The notes under the pieces are model-generated. The model was given only the letters and a program-made list of their open reading frames with translations. It did no database searches and had not been told where the DNA came from. Below are positions 1 to 7,403 of a DNA stretch of 19,047 nucleotides, in pieces. Source of the stretch: Gemmatimonadota bacterium (GTDB taxonomy: Bacteria > Gemmatimonadota > Gemmatimonadetes > Longimicrobiales > Longimicrobiaceae); NCBI GenBank assembly GCA_019348265.1, contig JAHWJV010000015.1, positions 1 through 19,047 on the forward strand. Direction: 5' to 3'. A program made the translations under genes and the position numbers. Positions within the stretch are counted from its first letter, which is position 1. Every line of letters starts with the position of its first letter.

Positions 1-180
1 GCAGGCACGCGTCCAGGCCGCGACGGCGACACCCGCGCTGCACGACCCGAGGCCGACCGCCAGGAGGGCCCCGAGGACGAGCGCCTTGTGCCGGTCCGTG
101 CGGGCGGCGCGAACTTCCGCTTTCAGTGAGCGGAGGCTCTCCTGCCAGAACGCGGGCTCCAGCCAACTCGGTTTGTTCAC
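1..180 (-). CDS. Partial small membrane protein, function unknown (C-terminus beyond window)
   Basis: An open frame on the minus strand runs from a GTG at 180 to the window edge without a stop (60 codons visible). A GAGG sits 7 nt upstream of the GTG. The visible protein starts VNKPSWLEPAFWQESLRS, has a charged amphipathic stretch (residues 18-34, KAEVRAARTDRHK) and then a hydrophobic, Ala/Gly/Leu/Val-rich segment (about 35-56) that looks like one transmembrane helix. I do not recognise a family. It points the same way as the acyl-CoA ligase and lies 72 bp downstream of that gene's stop. Codon choice is G/C-rich at third positions like its neighbours. It could be a short membrane protein of a larger system that cannot be seen here; the coding call rests only on frame, ribosome site and composition. 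Confidence 0.5.
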   Translation of the reverse strand, partial: MNKPSWLEPAFWQESLRSLKAEVRAARTDRHKALVLGALLAVGLGSCSAGVAVAAWTRAC

Positions 181-252
181 TCTCGAACCTCGGGGGACGG
201 GGTCGGGGGGTAGCGCAGGCGCGAAATGTAGCTGAAGGCCTGTGGCGGCGCC

Positions 253-2100
253 TCAGCTATCGTCCCTGGCGCCGGCGTACAGCGCCTCGATCACGTCGGC
301 GTAGTGCTCCTCGACCGCCCGCCGCTTCACCTTGAGGCTCGGGGTCAGCTCCCCGGACTCGATGGTGAACTCGTTCGCCAGCACCGCGATCTTCTTCGGC
401 ATCTCGTAGCGGGCGAGCCCATGCAGGCGGCTGAACGCCTCCTGCTGCAGGAACTCGCGCACGCGGGGATCCGCGGCCAGGGCGGCGCGATCCGCCGTGT
501 CGATCCCGTTCGACCGAGCCCACGAGCCGAGATTCTCGAAGTCGGGTACGACCAGCAGCGAGGCGAAAGGGCGCTTGTCACCGAGCATGACCACCTGCGC
601 GATGTGCGGCGACATAGCGACCTGGTTCTCGATCGGCTGCGGCGCGATGTTCTTGCCGCCGGCCGTCACGAGCAGGTTCTTGAGGCGGTCGGTGATCGTG
701 AGGAACCCCTGCGAATCGAGCGTGCCGATGTCACCGGTGTGGAACCAGCCTTCCTCGTCGATCACCTCGGCGGTCGCGTCCGGACGGTTCCAGTAGCCCT
801 TCATGATCTGTGGTCCTCGGGCGAGGATCTCGCCTTCAGCGCTGATGCGGAGCTCCGTCCCGGGGAGCGGCTGCCCCACCGTGCCTAGCTTCACCGCTCC
901 GGGGCGGTTGACGGTCAGCACGGGGGAGGTCTCGGTGAGGCCGTATCCTTCGAGCACCGGGATCCCGGCTGCCCAGAAAAAACGGGCGATGTCCGCCGAG
1001 AGCGGAGCGCTCCCGGAGATGAAGGCGCCGATCCTGCCGCCGGTGCGCGCGCGCAGCTTCGAAAAGACCAGGCGATCGGCGAGCTTCTCCGCGGCGCCGC
1101 GCGGTCCAGACCTCCGACCGGCGATCCGTTCCGCCACGCCGCTCTCCCCTACTCGCTTCGCCCACCGCACGAGAACCCGCTTCACGCCGGTCGCCCCCAT
1201 CACCTTTCCGTAGATCTTCTCGAACACGCGGGGCGCGGCGGCTACCACGTGAGGCTGCGCCTCGATCAGGCTCTCCGCGACCTTGTCGACCGAGTCGACG
1301 TACGCGATGGTCGCCCCCGACCCCCAGTAGTAATAGTCGACCATTCGTTCGAACGAATGGGAGAGCGGGAGAAAGGAGAGCGCGACGTCCCCGGGCTTCA
1401 GATCGAGAACGTGGTGACGGCGTACGGCCTCGACGTTGGAAGCGATGTTGAAGTGCGTCAGCATCACGCCCTTGGGCTCGCCGGTCGTCCCGGAGGTGTA
1501 GATCAGCGTGGCGAGGGCGTCCGGGGGGATGGCCAGGGCGCGCTGGCGGAAATCGGACAGGGCGCCTCCGTCGAGCCGCTTCTCTCCCTGTTCCAGTAGC
1601 GAGGCGTAGGAGAGCACCCCCTCGGAACCGCGCGGGTCGTCGAAGAGAACGACTGCGCGCAGGCTGGGGACCTCGTGCCGAATGGCGGTGATCTTGGTGA
1701 GCTGCTCCACCGTCGAGACGCAGATCACCTTCGCGCCGGCGTCCCGCAGGATGTACGAGATCTGGTTCGGGGGGAGCGTGGCGTAGATGGGCACGTCAGC
1801 CGCACCGAGGGCGAGAACCGCGAAGTCCGCGATCGCCCATTCAGGGCGGTTCTCCGAGAGGATGGCGACCCGGTCGCCGGCCCCGACACCCAGTGAGTCG
1901 AGCGCCGCCGCGAACCGGGTGACGCGCCGTTCTACCTCGGCGTGCGGGATCGACTTCCAGTCGGCCCCGTCGCGATAGCGCAGGGCCGCCGGCCCGGCGA
2001 GCTGGTCGACGACGTGGAAGAAGAGCCGGGTCAGCGTGTTGTTCTCGAAAGCAGGGAGCGGTGGAGCGGCGGTCTGGGTCGTCGACACCATGGTTGCCAT
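253..2100 (-). CDS. Long-chain fatty acid--CoA ligase (AMP-forming, FadD/FAA1 type)
   Basis: Activates fatty acids to acyl-CoA through an acyl-adenylate; cytosolic or peripheral at the inner membrane. The 615-residue protein has the complete adenylate-forming signature: phosphate loop YTSGTTGEPKG (201-211), the LPLSHSFER segment (244-252), YGLTETSP (386-393), the GWFHTGDIG hinge-proximal motif (451-459), DRLKNLL (471-477) and the C-terminal lysine region TPSLKVKR (586-593) that carries the catalytic Lys of the small domain. Length is normal for the large bacterial long-chain ligases (about 600). Start: ATG at 2100 with GGAG 8 nt upstream; a second ATG lies three codons in (2091) without a better site. 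It stands alone: a 165-bp gap holding heptamer element 1 separates it from the bacilliredoxin gene upstream. Exact chain-length preference cannot be read. Family call is sure; physiological role is inferred. Confidence 0.95.
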   Translation of the reverse strand: MATMVSTTQTAAPPLPAFENNTLTRLFFHVVDQLAGPAALRYRDGADWKSIPHAEVERRVTRFAAALDSLGVGAGDRVAILSENRPEWAIADFAVLALGAADVPIYATLPPNQISYILRDAGAKVICVSTVEQLTKITAIRHEVPSLRAVVLFDDPRGSEGVLSYASLLEQGEKRLDGGALSDFRQRALAIPPDALATLIYTSGTTGEPKGVMLTHFNIASNVEAVRRHHVLDLKPGDVALSFLPLSHSFERMVDYYYWGSGATIAYVDSVDKVAESLIEAQPHVVAAAPRVFEKIYGKVMGATGVKRVLVRWAKRVGESGVAERIAGRRSGPRGAAEKLADRLVFSKLRARTGGRIGAFISGSAPLSADIARFFWAAGIPVLEGYGLTETSPVLTVNRPGAVKLGTVGQPLPGTELRISAEGEILARGPQIMKGYWNRPDATAEVIDEEGWFHTGDIGTLDSQGFLTITDRLKNLLVTAGGKNIAPQPIENQVAMSPHIAQVVMLGDKRPFASLLVVPDFENLGSWARSNGIDTADRAALAADPRVREFLQQEAFSRLHGLARYEMPKKIAVLANEFTIESGELTPSLKVKRRAVEEHYADVIEALYAGARDDS

Positions 2101-2131
2101 GGACGGCTCCGGATTGGCTGGATGCGAGAGG

Positions 2132-2238
2132 AGTCTTCAGTCTTCAGTCTTCTGTCCTGGCGGACGACTACATGTTCCGACGGCGACCGCACGGCAGCTG
2201 ATTGAAGACTGAAGACCGAAGACTCGAGATTGAAGACA
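2132..2238. repeat. Heptamer inverted-repeat element 1 (AGTCTTC / GAAGACT arms)
   Basis: Left arm: three perfect tandem AGTCTTC units (2132-2152) followed by a degenerate unit. Right arm: GAAGACT (2204), GAAGACC (2211), GAAGACT (2218), CGAGATT (2225), GAAGACA (2232), all in 7-bp register. GAAGACT is the reverse complement of AGTCTTC, so the arms are inverted and could pair around a core of about 51 bp. It lies between the acyl-CoA ligase start and the bacilliredoxin stop. No ORF or transposase is associated with it. The same heptamer builds element 2 at 11520-11726. Confidence 0.9.
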
Positions 2239-2265
2239 CCTTCCGGGAACCACGTCGTGAATGGA

Positions 2266-2691
2266 TCAGACCCGCGTGGCGCAGAATCGGTCGAACGCCT
2301 CGGTAAGGTCCTCCGCGATCTGGTCCGCCGGCCGTCCCTCGATCTGGTGGCGCTCCATCATGTACACGATCTCGCCGTCCTTGAGAAGCGCGATCGAGGG
2401 GGAGGACGGCGGATAGCCGTGGAAGTAGCCACGCGCCTGAGCGGTGGCCTCGACGTCCTGCCCGGCGAACACCGTCGTAGCCCGGTCCGGCCGCGTCTCG
2501 TGGCTGAGCGCCATCGCGATGGCGGGCCTGGCGTTACGGGCCGCGCAGCCGCACACCGAGTTCACCACGACCAGCGTGGTGCCTTCCTGACGCAGAGTCT
2601 CGTCCACGTCGGCCGCCGACTTCAGCTCCTCCACACCCACTCGGGTGAGCTCTTCGCGCATCGGCCTGACCAGCATCTCCGGGTAGGGCAT
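2266..2691 (-). CDS. Bacilliredoxin, BrxA/BrxB (YphP/YqiW) family
   Basis: Thioredoxin-fold protein that in known members removes bacillithiol from mixed disulfides on cytosolic proteins after oxidative stress. The 141-residue product has the family hallmark VVVNSVCGCA with the Cys-Gly-Cys active site at 47-49, the conserved N-terminus PMREELTRVG (10-19) and the PPSSPSIALLKDG loop (94-106). Length matches the family (about 140-145). Start: ATG at 2691 because GGAG lies 5 nt upstream; a longer frame to 2736 would add 15 residues without a ribosome site. It is last in a minus-strand run, 26 bp after the cobalamin adenosyltransferase stop, so cotranscription is likely. If functional in its usual role it implies that the organism makes bacillithiol or a related thiol, which cannot be checked here. 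Family call is firm. Confidence 0.93.
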   Translation of the reverse strand: MPYPEMLVRPMREELTRVGVEELKSAADVDETLRQEGTTLVVVNSVCGCAARNARPAIAMALSHETRPDRATTVFAGQDVEATAQARGYFHGYPPSSPSIALLKDGEIVYMMERHQIEGRPADQIAEDLTEAFDRFCATRV

Positions 2692-2717
2692 ATTTTCTCC
2701 AATATCGAGTGTTCGGG

Positions 2718-3287
2718 TCAAGCGTTCCTGTCCCACTTCTCATCCTGCGCGCCCGCCTGCCGGTTCGCCAGCCTGGCGTAGACGAAGAGCAGGTCCGACA
2801 GGCGGTTGAGGTACTGCACGACCGCGCCATCGACTCGGGCCTCGCGAGCAAGTGCGACCACCCTGCGCTCGGCACGCCTGCAGACGGTACGGGCTAAGTG
2901 TAGACGCGCTGCGGCTTCCGTGCCACCCGGCAGGATGAATTCACGGAGCGGCTCCAGCTCCGCTTCCGCCGCGTCCATCCACTCTTCCATGGCGCCGATG
3001 CGCTTCAGCGGCAGAGGCGGGATGCTGGCCGCGGCGCGCCCACCCTCCTCCGCGGTGGGCGTCGCAAGGCTCGCCCCCAGGGACAGCAGATCGCCCTGCA
3101 CCAGGCGCAGCCGGGGTACCAGCTGGGAGCTGGGGCCCTGCCCCAGCTCCCGAATGACCAGTCCGAGCAGCGAGTTCAGCTCGTCGACCGCCCCGTACGC
3201 CTCGACGCGCACGTGGTCCTTCGCAACGCGTCCCCCACCGAAGAGACCGGTCTCCCCGAGGTCGCCTGTGCGCGTGTAGATCTTCAA
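2718..3287 (-). CDS. Cob(I)alamin adenosyltransferase, PduO/MMAB type
   Basis: Transfers the 5'-deoxyadenosyl group of ATP to cob(I)alamin, making adenosylcobalamin. The 189-residue protein shows the PduO-type features in order: YTRTGDLGETGLFGG (4-18, ATP-binding N-terminus), R27 and AYGAVDELNSLLG (30-42), LPGG (119-122), RTVCRRAERRV (133-143) and the C-terminal YLNRLSDLLFVYAR helix (159-172). Start: TTG at 3287, giving the family-typical MKIYTRTGD beginning; an open frame continues upstream but is only a shadow of the preceding gene. The TTG overlaps the TGA of that gene in a TTGA tetranucleotide (3287-3284), so translation is probably coupled. The next gene, bacilliredoxin, follows after 26 bp. 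No cobalamin riboswitch is visible ahead of the run. Confidence 0.95.
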   Translation of the reverse strand: MKIYTRTGDLGETGLFGGGRVAKDHVRVEAYGAVDELNSLLGLVIRELGQGPSSQLVPRLRLVQGDLLSLGASLATPTAEEGGRAAASIPPLPLKRIGAMEEWMDAAEAELEPLREFILPGGTEAAARLHLARTVCRRAERRVVALAREARVDGAVVQYLNRLSDLLFVYARLANRQAGAQDEKWDRNA

Positions 3288-3982
3288 ATTCCCGCGCGGA
3301 TCGGGGTGAGGAGACGGAGCAGGCTGCCTCCCAACTCCCACTCGAGCCAGAGCAGCCGGCGGAGCACCTTGCGCGGAGTCCAGAGCTCGTCCTCGATGAG
3401 AACCGGCTCCGCGCGAACGTCCGGGGCCATCTCGGTGAAGCGCTGGACCACCAGCGCCATGGCGGTGTCGAGCCGGGCCACGGGCGCCTCCGGGACTTCG
3501 GCGAGCGGCGATGCGCCCAACCGGGTCAACGTCCACCACTGCGCCCGGGCGAGCTCGTCCGCGACGCGGCTCGCCGTCCAGTCGCCCACCTCCACCCGCT
3601 CCAGGTCCGCTGGCGGAACGCGGCGGAGGACCCGCAGCAGCGGCCCGCGCAGATCCCCGAGGCGGCGGAGGCACACATCGATGTCCACCCTCGTGAGAGG
3701 GCGCTCGTCGCTCGTGAAAAGGGCGGAGCTGACGCCGCTGGCAACATCGCTCTGAGTCGTCACCCACTCGTCCACCGCGATCTCCAGCTCGCTCCCTGGC
3801 GGCGGCACCTGCTCCTCATGCTCCGCCAGGAAGTGCAGCCAGTCCGAAAGTACCGCCGGAAAACCGGCCAGCGCCTCCTCGCGGTCCCGCCCGCCCACGA
3901 CGCACCCCGGAATCGTGAGGCTGTGCACCAGGGCGGCGCCGTCCCGGCCTTCTTCCAGACCTGCTGAAAACGTATGAATCAT
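3284..3982 (-). CDS. HicB-like N-domain fused to DinB-like four-helix domain, function unknown
   Basis: A 232-residue protein. Residues 1-75 read like the HicB antitoxin/RNase-H-like fold: a strand with SLTIPGCVVGGRDREEALAGF (split at 21-41) is the typical PGC-x-GDTREEA stretch, followed by a helix and a VPPPGSELE tail. Residues about 95-232 resemble a DinB/YfiT bundle (RLGDLRGPLLRVLRRVPPA, 107-125; VGDWTASRVADELARAQWW, 132-150; a C-terminal RRLLWLEWELGGSLLRLL, 208-225), but the histidines that usually bind metal are absent (Arg146, Leu/Glu near 211-214). No HicA toxin gene is next to it. Start: ATG at 3982, the natural beginning of the HicB-like strand; no good ribosome site is seen for it or for the ATG at 4069, whose extra residues come from the repeat element. 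It is translationally coupled to the downstream cobalamin gene by TTGA. Function is unknown. Confidence 0.75.
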   Translation of the reverse strand: MIHTFSAGLEEGRDGAALVHSLTIPGCVVGGRDREEALAGFPAVLSDWLHFLAEHEEQVPPPGSELEIAVDEWVTTQSDVASGVSSALFTSDERPLTRVDIDVCLRRLGDLRGPLLRVLRRVPPADLERVEVGDWTASRVADELARAQWWTLTRLGASPLAEVPEAPVARLDTAMALVVQRFTEMAPDVRAEPVLIEDELWTPRKVLRRLLWLEWELGGSLLRLLTPIRAGI

Positions 3983-3988
3983 CAACGG

Positions 3989-4094
3989 AAATTTGAATGT
4001 TGTATTCGAAAGTCTTGATCGCACTAGGGAATGGTTCCAGGTGCCGGAGGCGGCGGGTGCACCAACCATTCAAAATTAATCAAAATTCAAAATC
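3989..4094. repeat. Heptamer inverted-repeat element 4 (CAAAATT arm), AT-rich
   Basis: Right arm: CAAAATT (4071-4077), AAT, CAAAATT (4081-4087), CAAAATC (4088-4094). Left arm: AAATTTGAATGTTG (3989-4002) matches the reverse complement of the right arm's CAACCATTCAAAATT with one mismatch and one gap. The core is about 60 bp. It is strikingly AT-rich against its surroundings. It fills the 104-bp gap between the LD-carboxypeptidase and the HicB/DinB-like gene, and its CAAAATT unit supplies the LD-carboxypeptidase TGA stop (4087-4089), so the last residues of that enzyme are repeat-derived. Confidence 0.7.
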
Positions 4095-5019
4095 TCCTCT
4101 CCACCGCCCCCGCCAGCAGCTCCAGCACACCGGAGCCCGCATCGAGACGAGATCTAACGCCGACCGGGAGGGTCCAGTTGTCCGGCACGTGGCCGAAGGG
4201 GAACCCGAAGGCGGTGGGGACGCCATACTCCGCGAGCCGATCGAGGAGGAGATTCGCAGTCTCCCGAATGCTGTCGCCGGGGAGATCGGGGCAATCGCTG
4301 ATCGCTCCCACGGCCACGCCGGCGACGTCGCGGAGCACGCCCGCGAGCGCCAGCTGAGAGAAGAGCCGGTCGATGCGGTACGCGGGCTCACCGACCTCCT
4401 CGAGGAAGAGGATCGCGCCGCGAGGCCGGATCGCGTATGGCGTGCCGATAGTGGCGGCGATCAGCGACAGGTTGCCGCCGACCAGCGGCCCCTCCGCTAC
4501 TCCAGCGACCAGCGTGTGGGCGCGCTGGTCCACGCCGGCGGGAAAGGGGATCGCGCCGGCCGGGTCGGGGTCGGTCAGCGCCTGGTGGACCCCTGCTTCG
4601 GCGAAGGCGGTCAGATCCTCCGCGGCCGGGTGCGGCCCATGGAAGGAGATCAGACCATGTCTCTGGAGCGCCAGATGGATTGCGGTATTGTCGCTGAAGC
4701 CAATCACCGGGCGCGGCCGCGCCACCAGTGGAGTCCAGTCGATCCGATCCAGAATGCGCATCGTCCCGTACCCGCCGCGGAGGAACCAGATCGCGTGGTT
4801 GTGCGGGTCGTTCACCGCCGCCTGCAGGTCGGCCGCGCGCTGCTCGTCCGAACCGGCGAGATACCCCGTACGCTGCCGCGCGTGCTCGCCGACCAGCGGC
4901 TCCCACCCCCACCGCCGGACGCGCTCCGCGGCGCGGTCGACGGCCTCGGCGCGCAGTGGGCCGGCCGCGGCGACCAGCGCGATCCGGGCGTCGCGGGTGA
5001 GGGCGGCAGGGCGGATCAT
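4087..5019 (-). CDS. LD-carboxypeptidase, peptidase family S66
   Basis: Serine peptidase that removes the terminal D-alanine from murein tetrapeptides (LdcA role) or cleaves related peptides such as microcin C (MccF role). The 310-residue protein has the S66 nucleophile motif GFSDNTAIH (107-115, Ser109), the acid in LFLEEVGE (204-211, Glu207) and the histidine in FGHVPDN (275-281, His277), with FLRGGYG (79-85) and GPHP (128-131) as family landmarks. No signal peptide is present, as usual for the cytosolic recycling enzyme. Start: ATG at 5019 with GGAG 7 nt upstream. Its ATG overlaps the TGA of the MFS gene as ATGA (5019-5016), so the two are coupled. A drug exporter plus an S66 peptidase is also a self-immunity pairing in peptide-antibiotic systems, but murein recycling is the simpler reading. 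Confidence 0.93.
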   Translation of the reverse strand: MIRPAALTRDARIALVAAAGPLRAEAVDRAAERVRRWGWEPLVGEHARQRTGYLAGSDEQRAADLQAAVNDPHNHAIWFLRGGYGTMRILDRIDWTPLVARPRPVIGFSDNTAIHLALQRHGLISFHGPHPAAEDLTAFAEAGVHQALTDPDPAGAIPFPAGVDQRAHTLVAGVAEGPLVGGNLSLIAATIGTPYAIRPRGAILFLEEVGEPAYRIDRLFSQLALAGVLRDVAGVAVGAISDCPDLPGDSIRETANLLLDRLAEYGVPTAFGFPFGHVPDNWTLPVGVRSRLDAGSGVLELLAGAVERRF

Positions 5020-6194
5020 CCCTGATCTCCGGCGAGGGCGGATCCGGCGAGCAGCACGACCAGCCCGACGGCGACCAGCAGGGCACCCGAGAGGTAGGGG
5101 GCGCCGAGGCCGATGCGAGAGAGAGCGACGCCACCCCAGACGGGGCCGATCACCCTGCCTAGCGCCGAGAGCGACTGCGACACACCGAGCACCCGGCCGC
5201 GCTCTGCTGCTGGCGCCGCGCGTGAGATCAGCGCAGAAAGGGCCGGCCCCGCCGCCCCCTGGCCGAGCGCGATCAACGCGAGCGCCGCTGCCAGCGTGCC
5301 GAGCGTCGGCGCAATCGCGAGCGCGAGCAGCCCAGCCGTGAAGGAGCCGAGCCCCAGCAGTGCGACCCCACGCTCGCCGAGTCGGCGCGCTAGCGGGCCG
5401 ATGAGCCCGCCCTGCACCACCGTGACCAGCACGCCCAGGTAGGCGAACAGATACGCCACCTCCGAAGCCGAAAAGTCCCAGCGCCGGTCCGCCCAGAGGG
5501 ACATGGTGGCCTCAAGACCGGCGAACGCGAGGGTGAGCAGCGAGAACGCGGCGAAAAGCTGCCAGACGCCTGGCACGCGGGCGAGCCGCGCCAGCGCTTG
5601 CCATCGCGCGGCAAAGCCGGGCTGCGACTCAGCGACCCGGCGGTCGATCCCGTGCGACTCTGGAAGCCAGCGCAGCGCCAGGAGCCCGTTGACCAGGGCG
5701 AGCCCGCCCGCCGCGAAGAAGGGGACCGCCGGACCGTAACGCGCCAGAACGCCGCCGATCGCCGGACCGAAGATGAACCCGAGCCCGAAGGCCGCCCCGA
5801 TGATTCCCATTCCGCGCGCCCGGTCGGCCGGCCGGGTCACGTCTGCGACGTACGCCTGAGCAACCCCGATGTTGGCGCCGGCGACCCCGGCGAGAATCCT
5901 GCCGACGAACAGGGTCGTGAGCGAACCCGCGATGCCGAATAGGAGGTAGGATCCCGCCGAGCCGAAAAGTCCGATCAGCAAGACCGGGCGGCGCCCGATC
6001 CGATCGGAAAGCTGCCCCCACCAGGGAGCGAAGATGAACTGCATCAGGGAGTAAACCGCCACCAGCATCGTAATCGTCACGGCGCCGGCGCCGAAGCGCT
6101 CGGCGTAAAGCGGCAGTAGCGGGATCACGATCCCGAACCCAACCAGGTCGAGGAATACGGTCCCGAAGAGCAGCCCCAGGGACGCTCCGCCCAT
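5016..6194 (-). CDS. MFS transporter, TCR/Tet (multidrug/tetracycline) subfamily
   Basis: Predicted inner-membrane proton-coupled exporter of 392 residues with about 12 hydrophobic helices. TM1 (LFGTVFLDLVGFGIVIPLLP) begins a few residues after the start. The loop 2-3 motif GQLSDRIGRRPVLL is the MFS motif A, and RILAGVAGANIGVAQAYVADVT is the TM4-5 signature of the TetA-like subfamily. A second half repeats the layout, with GPLARRLGERG as the motif A-like loop. Start: ATG at 6194 directly before TM1; the frame stays open upstream, and a GTG at 6278 with a GAGG about 10 nt ahead would add a Pro-rich 28-residue tail, so the start is uncertain. It is the first gene of the five-gene minus-strand run and is coupled to the LD-carboxypeptidase by ATGA. 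Substrate cannot be inferred. Confidence 0.92.
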   Translation of the reverse strand: MGGASLGLLFGTVFLDLVGFGIVIPLLPLYAERFGAGAVTITMLVAVYSLMQFIFAPWWGQLSDRIGRRPVLLIGLFGSAGSYLLFGIAGSLTTLFVGRILAGVAGANIGVAQAYVADVTRPADRARGMGIIGAAFGLGFIFGPAIGGVLARYGPAVPFFAAGGLALVNGLLALRWLPESHGIDRRVAESQPGFAARWQALARLARVPGVWQLFAAFSLLTLAFAGLEATMSLWADRRWDFSASEVAYLFAYLGVLVTVVQGGLIGPLARRLGERGVALLGLGSFTAGLLALAIAPTLGTLAAALALIALGQGAAGPALSALISRAAPAAERGRVLGVSQSLSALGRVIGPVWGGVALSRIGLGAPYLSGALLVAVGLVVLLAGSALAGDQG

Positions 6195-6526
6195 CCCGGG
6201 CACGTCGGGTCCGGGGAAGCGCGGCTCGCCGGGTTGATCGTTGCGCGGGGACGCCGGGCGACCGCGCTCCGGGGGCACGGGTTGACGACCTCGTATCGTA
6301 TTGCTAAATGACACGCGATATTGGTTCACGGCGCACCGGGCGTACCGCGCCGCCAAAGGCGACGACTCGGCCCGGGAAGATAAAACCGCGCCGGTCGGGT
6401 GACAACGCGCCGGGTCGCCACCGAACCGGTCCGCTGCCGTCAGATCCAGAAGTGCTAAATGGTTGCGGTGGCATGTGCTGTGCACCCTCACCACCCGTTT
6501 TCAACGCCTGAACCCCCGAGGGAACG
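6195..6526. other. Divergent intergenic region between MFS gene and HTH/zinc-ribbon gene
   Basis: The 332 bp hold the upstream sequences of both divergent genes. The stretch 6290-6335 is AT-richer than its surroundings. A TTGACG at 6282-6287 is a possible -35, but no convincing -10 follows at the right distance. The 9-mer TGCTAAATG occurs twice, at 6302-6310 and 6452-6460. Small open frames here (for example 6308-6511 plus) have no ribosome site or recognisable protein character. The MFS start may lie inside this region, at GTG 6278. Confidence 0.4.
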
Positions 6527-6973
6527 ATGCCGGTGATCGACGCGACGCCGGGCTCCACCCAGAAGCGTGCCGATGAGCTCTACTGGGACAGCGGTCGAAC
6601 GGTCGAGGAGATCGTGACAGAGTTGAAGATCAGCCGCGGCGCGCTCTACTCGGCCATTCGGCCGCGGGACGCATCGACCAGTTGTCCCCAGTGTGCGGAG
6701 CCGATGGTCTACACGAACCGCAGCAACCGGGAAACCGGCGCCGCCACCTGTTCCGCCTGTGCGACCGAGGCGCCCGCTGCCGGGGCACCGGCCGCCGAGC
6801 GCGCCGGTATCCGCCCGGAGAGAAAAGCACCAGCGGCTCCGCGGGCCTGGACGCGATGGAAGGGCGACCTCGCTGCCGTCCCGCGGGAGCGGGTCGCGAT
6901 GGTCGGCGGGGCCGCCGTTCTCGGCGTGATGGTCGGCGCGTTCGCCGCGCGCGTGGTCCGTGAGATGATTTGA
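6527..6973 (+). CDS. HTH / zinc-ribbon / membrane-anchor protein, function unknown
   Basis: A 148-residue protein with three visible parts. Residues 12-46 look like a resolvase- or TetR-like helix-turn-helix (RADELYWDSGRTVEEIVTEL, then ISRGALYSAIR). Residues 53-78 form a zinc-ribbon pattern, CPQC (53-56) and CSAC (75-78). After an Ala/Pro-rich linker (80-110), residues 123-144 form a glycine/alanine-rich hydrophobic segment (VAMVGGAAVLGVMVGAFAARVV) that can span the membrane, placing the HTH and ribbon in the cytosol as a C-terminally anchored protein. Start: ATG at 6527 with GAGGGA a few nt upstream. I do not recognise a named family. A membrane-tethered DNA-binding regulator is an inference; the HTH may instead be a structural relic. 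Confidence 0.75.
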   Translation: MPVIDATPGSTQKRADELYWDSGRTVEEIVTELKISRGALYSAIRPRDASTSCPQCAEPMVYTNRSNRETGAATCSACATEAPAAGAPAAERAGIRPERKAPAAPRAWTRWKGDLAAVPRERVAMVGGAAVLGVMVGAFAARVVREMI

Positions 6974-6983
6974 AAAGAGGCTC

Positions 6984-7080
6984 TCGGATATCGGCTATCC
7001 GCCTGCAGGAAGCCGTCACGGCGCGCGATCTCGCGACCGCGTGTGGACCCACTGATAGCCCATAGCCGATCGCCGATAGC
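6984..7080. repeat. Heptamer inverted-repeat element 3 (TCGGCTA-type arms)
   Basis: Left arm: TCGGATA (6984), TCGGCTA (6991), TCCGCCT (6998). Right arm in 7-bp register: TGATAGC (7053), CCATAGC (7060), CGATCGC (7067), CGATAGC (7074-7080). ATCGGCTAT (6990-6998) has its exact reverse complement across 7062-7070, so the arms are inverted around a core of about 48 bp. It fills the gap between the HTH/zinc-ribbon gene and the TPR gene, and its right arm stops only 8 bp before the TPR start codon, taking the place where a ribosome site would normally be. Confidence 0.75.
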
Positions 7081-7088
7081 CACTTTCA

Positions 7089-7403
7089 ATGTCCAGAATC
7101 GAATTACTGAAGCGGATGGCGGAAGCGCGCCCGGACGATCCTCGGGCGCGCTTCGGTTTGGCGTTGGAGTACGAGCGGACGGGGGAATGGGAGGAGGTCG
7201 TGACGCATTTGCGGGCGTACCTGGAGCGAACGCAGGACGAAGGCAACGCGTACGGCAGGCTGGCCAACGCCCTGCTGCAGCTCCGTCGGGAGGACGAGGC
7301 GCGGGAGGCCTATCGCGGAGGCATCCGCGCCGCGTACCGACACTCCCACCCGACGATGGCGCTCGAGTACGAGGAGATCCTGGACGAGCTAGACAGCCGG
7401 TAA
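7089..7403 (+). CDS. Small TPR-repeat protein
   Basis: A 104-residue, wholly helical protein with TPR character. Repeat 1 is about residues 4-37 (LLKRMAEARPDDPRARFGLA, LEYERTG), repeat 2 about 38-72 (EVVTHLRAYLERTQDEGNAY, GRLANALLQL) and a further helix pair covers 73-102 (EDEAREAYRGGI, then ALEYEEILDEL). It is probably a cytosolic protein-interaction adaptor; no catalytic domain is present. Start: ATG at 7089, giving the usual short lead before a PDDPRARFGLALEYE-type first repeat. No Shine-Dalgarno is visible because heptamer element 3 ends 8 bp upstream, so initiation may be leaderless or weak. Its 3' end overlaps the convergent shikimate kinase gene by 15 bp. Confidence 0.8.
   Translation: MSRIELLKRMAEARPDDPRARFGLALEYERTGEWEEVVTHLRAYLERTQDEGNAYGRLANALLQLRREDEAREAYRGGIRAAYRHSHPTMALEYEEILDELDSR

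Noticed and set aside
2132..2238. Heptamer arrays as a CRISPR array or direct-repeat phage site
   Set aside because: Units abut with no spacers and the two arms are inverted; no cas genes or integrase nearby.
3288..3767. Long N-terminal extension of the cobalamin adenosyltransferase frame
   Set aside because: It is a shadow of the HicB/DinB-like gene; the family starts at KIYTRTGD, given by TTG 3287.
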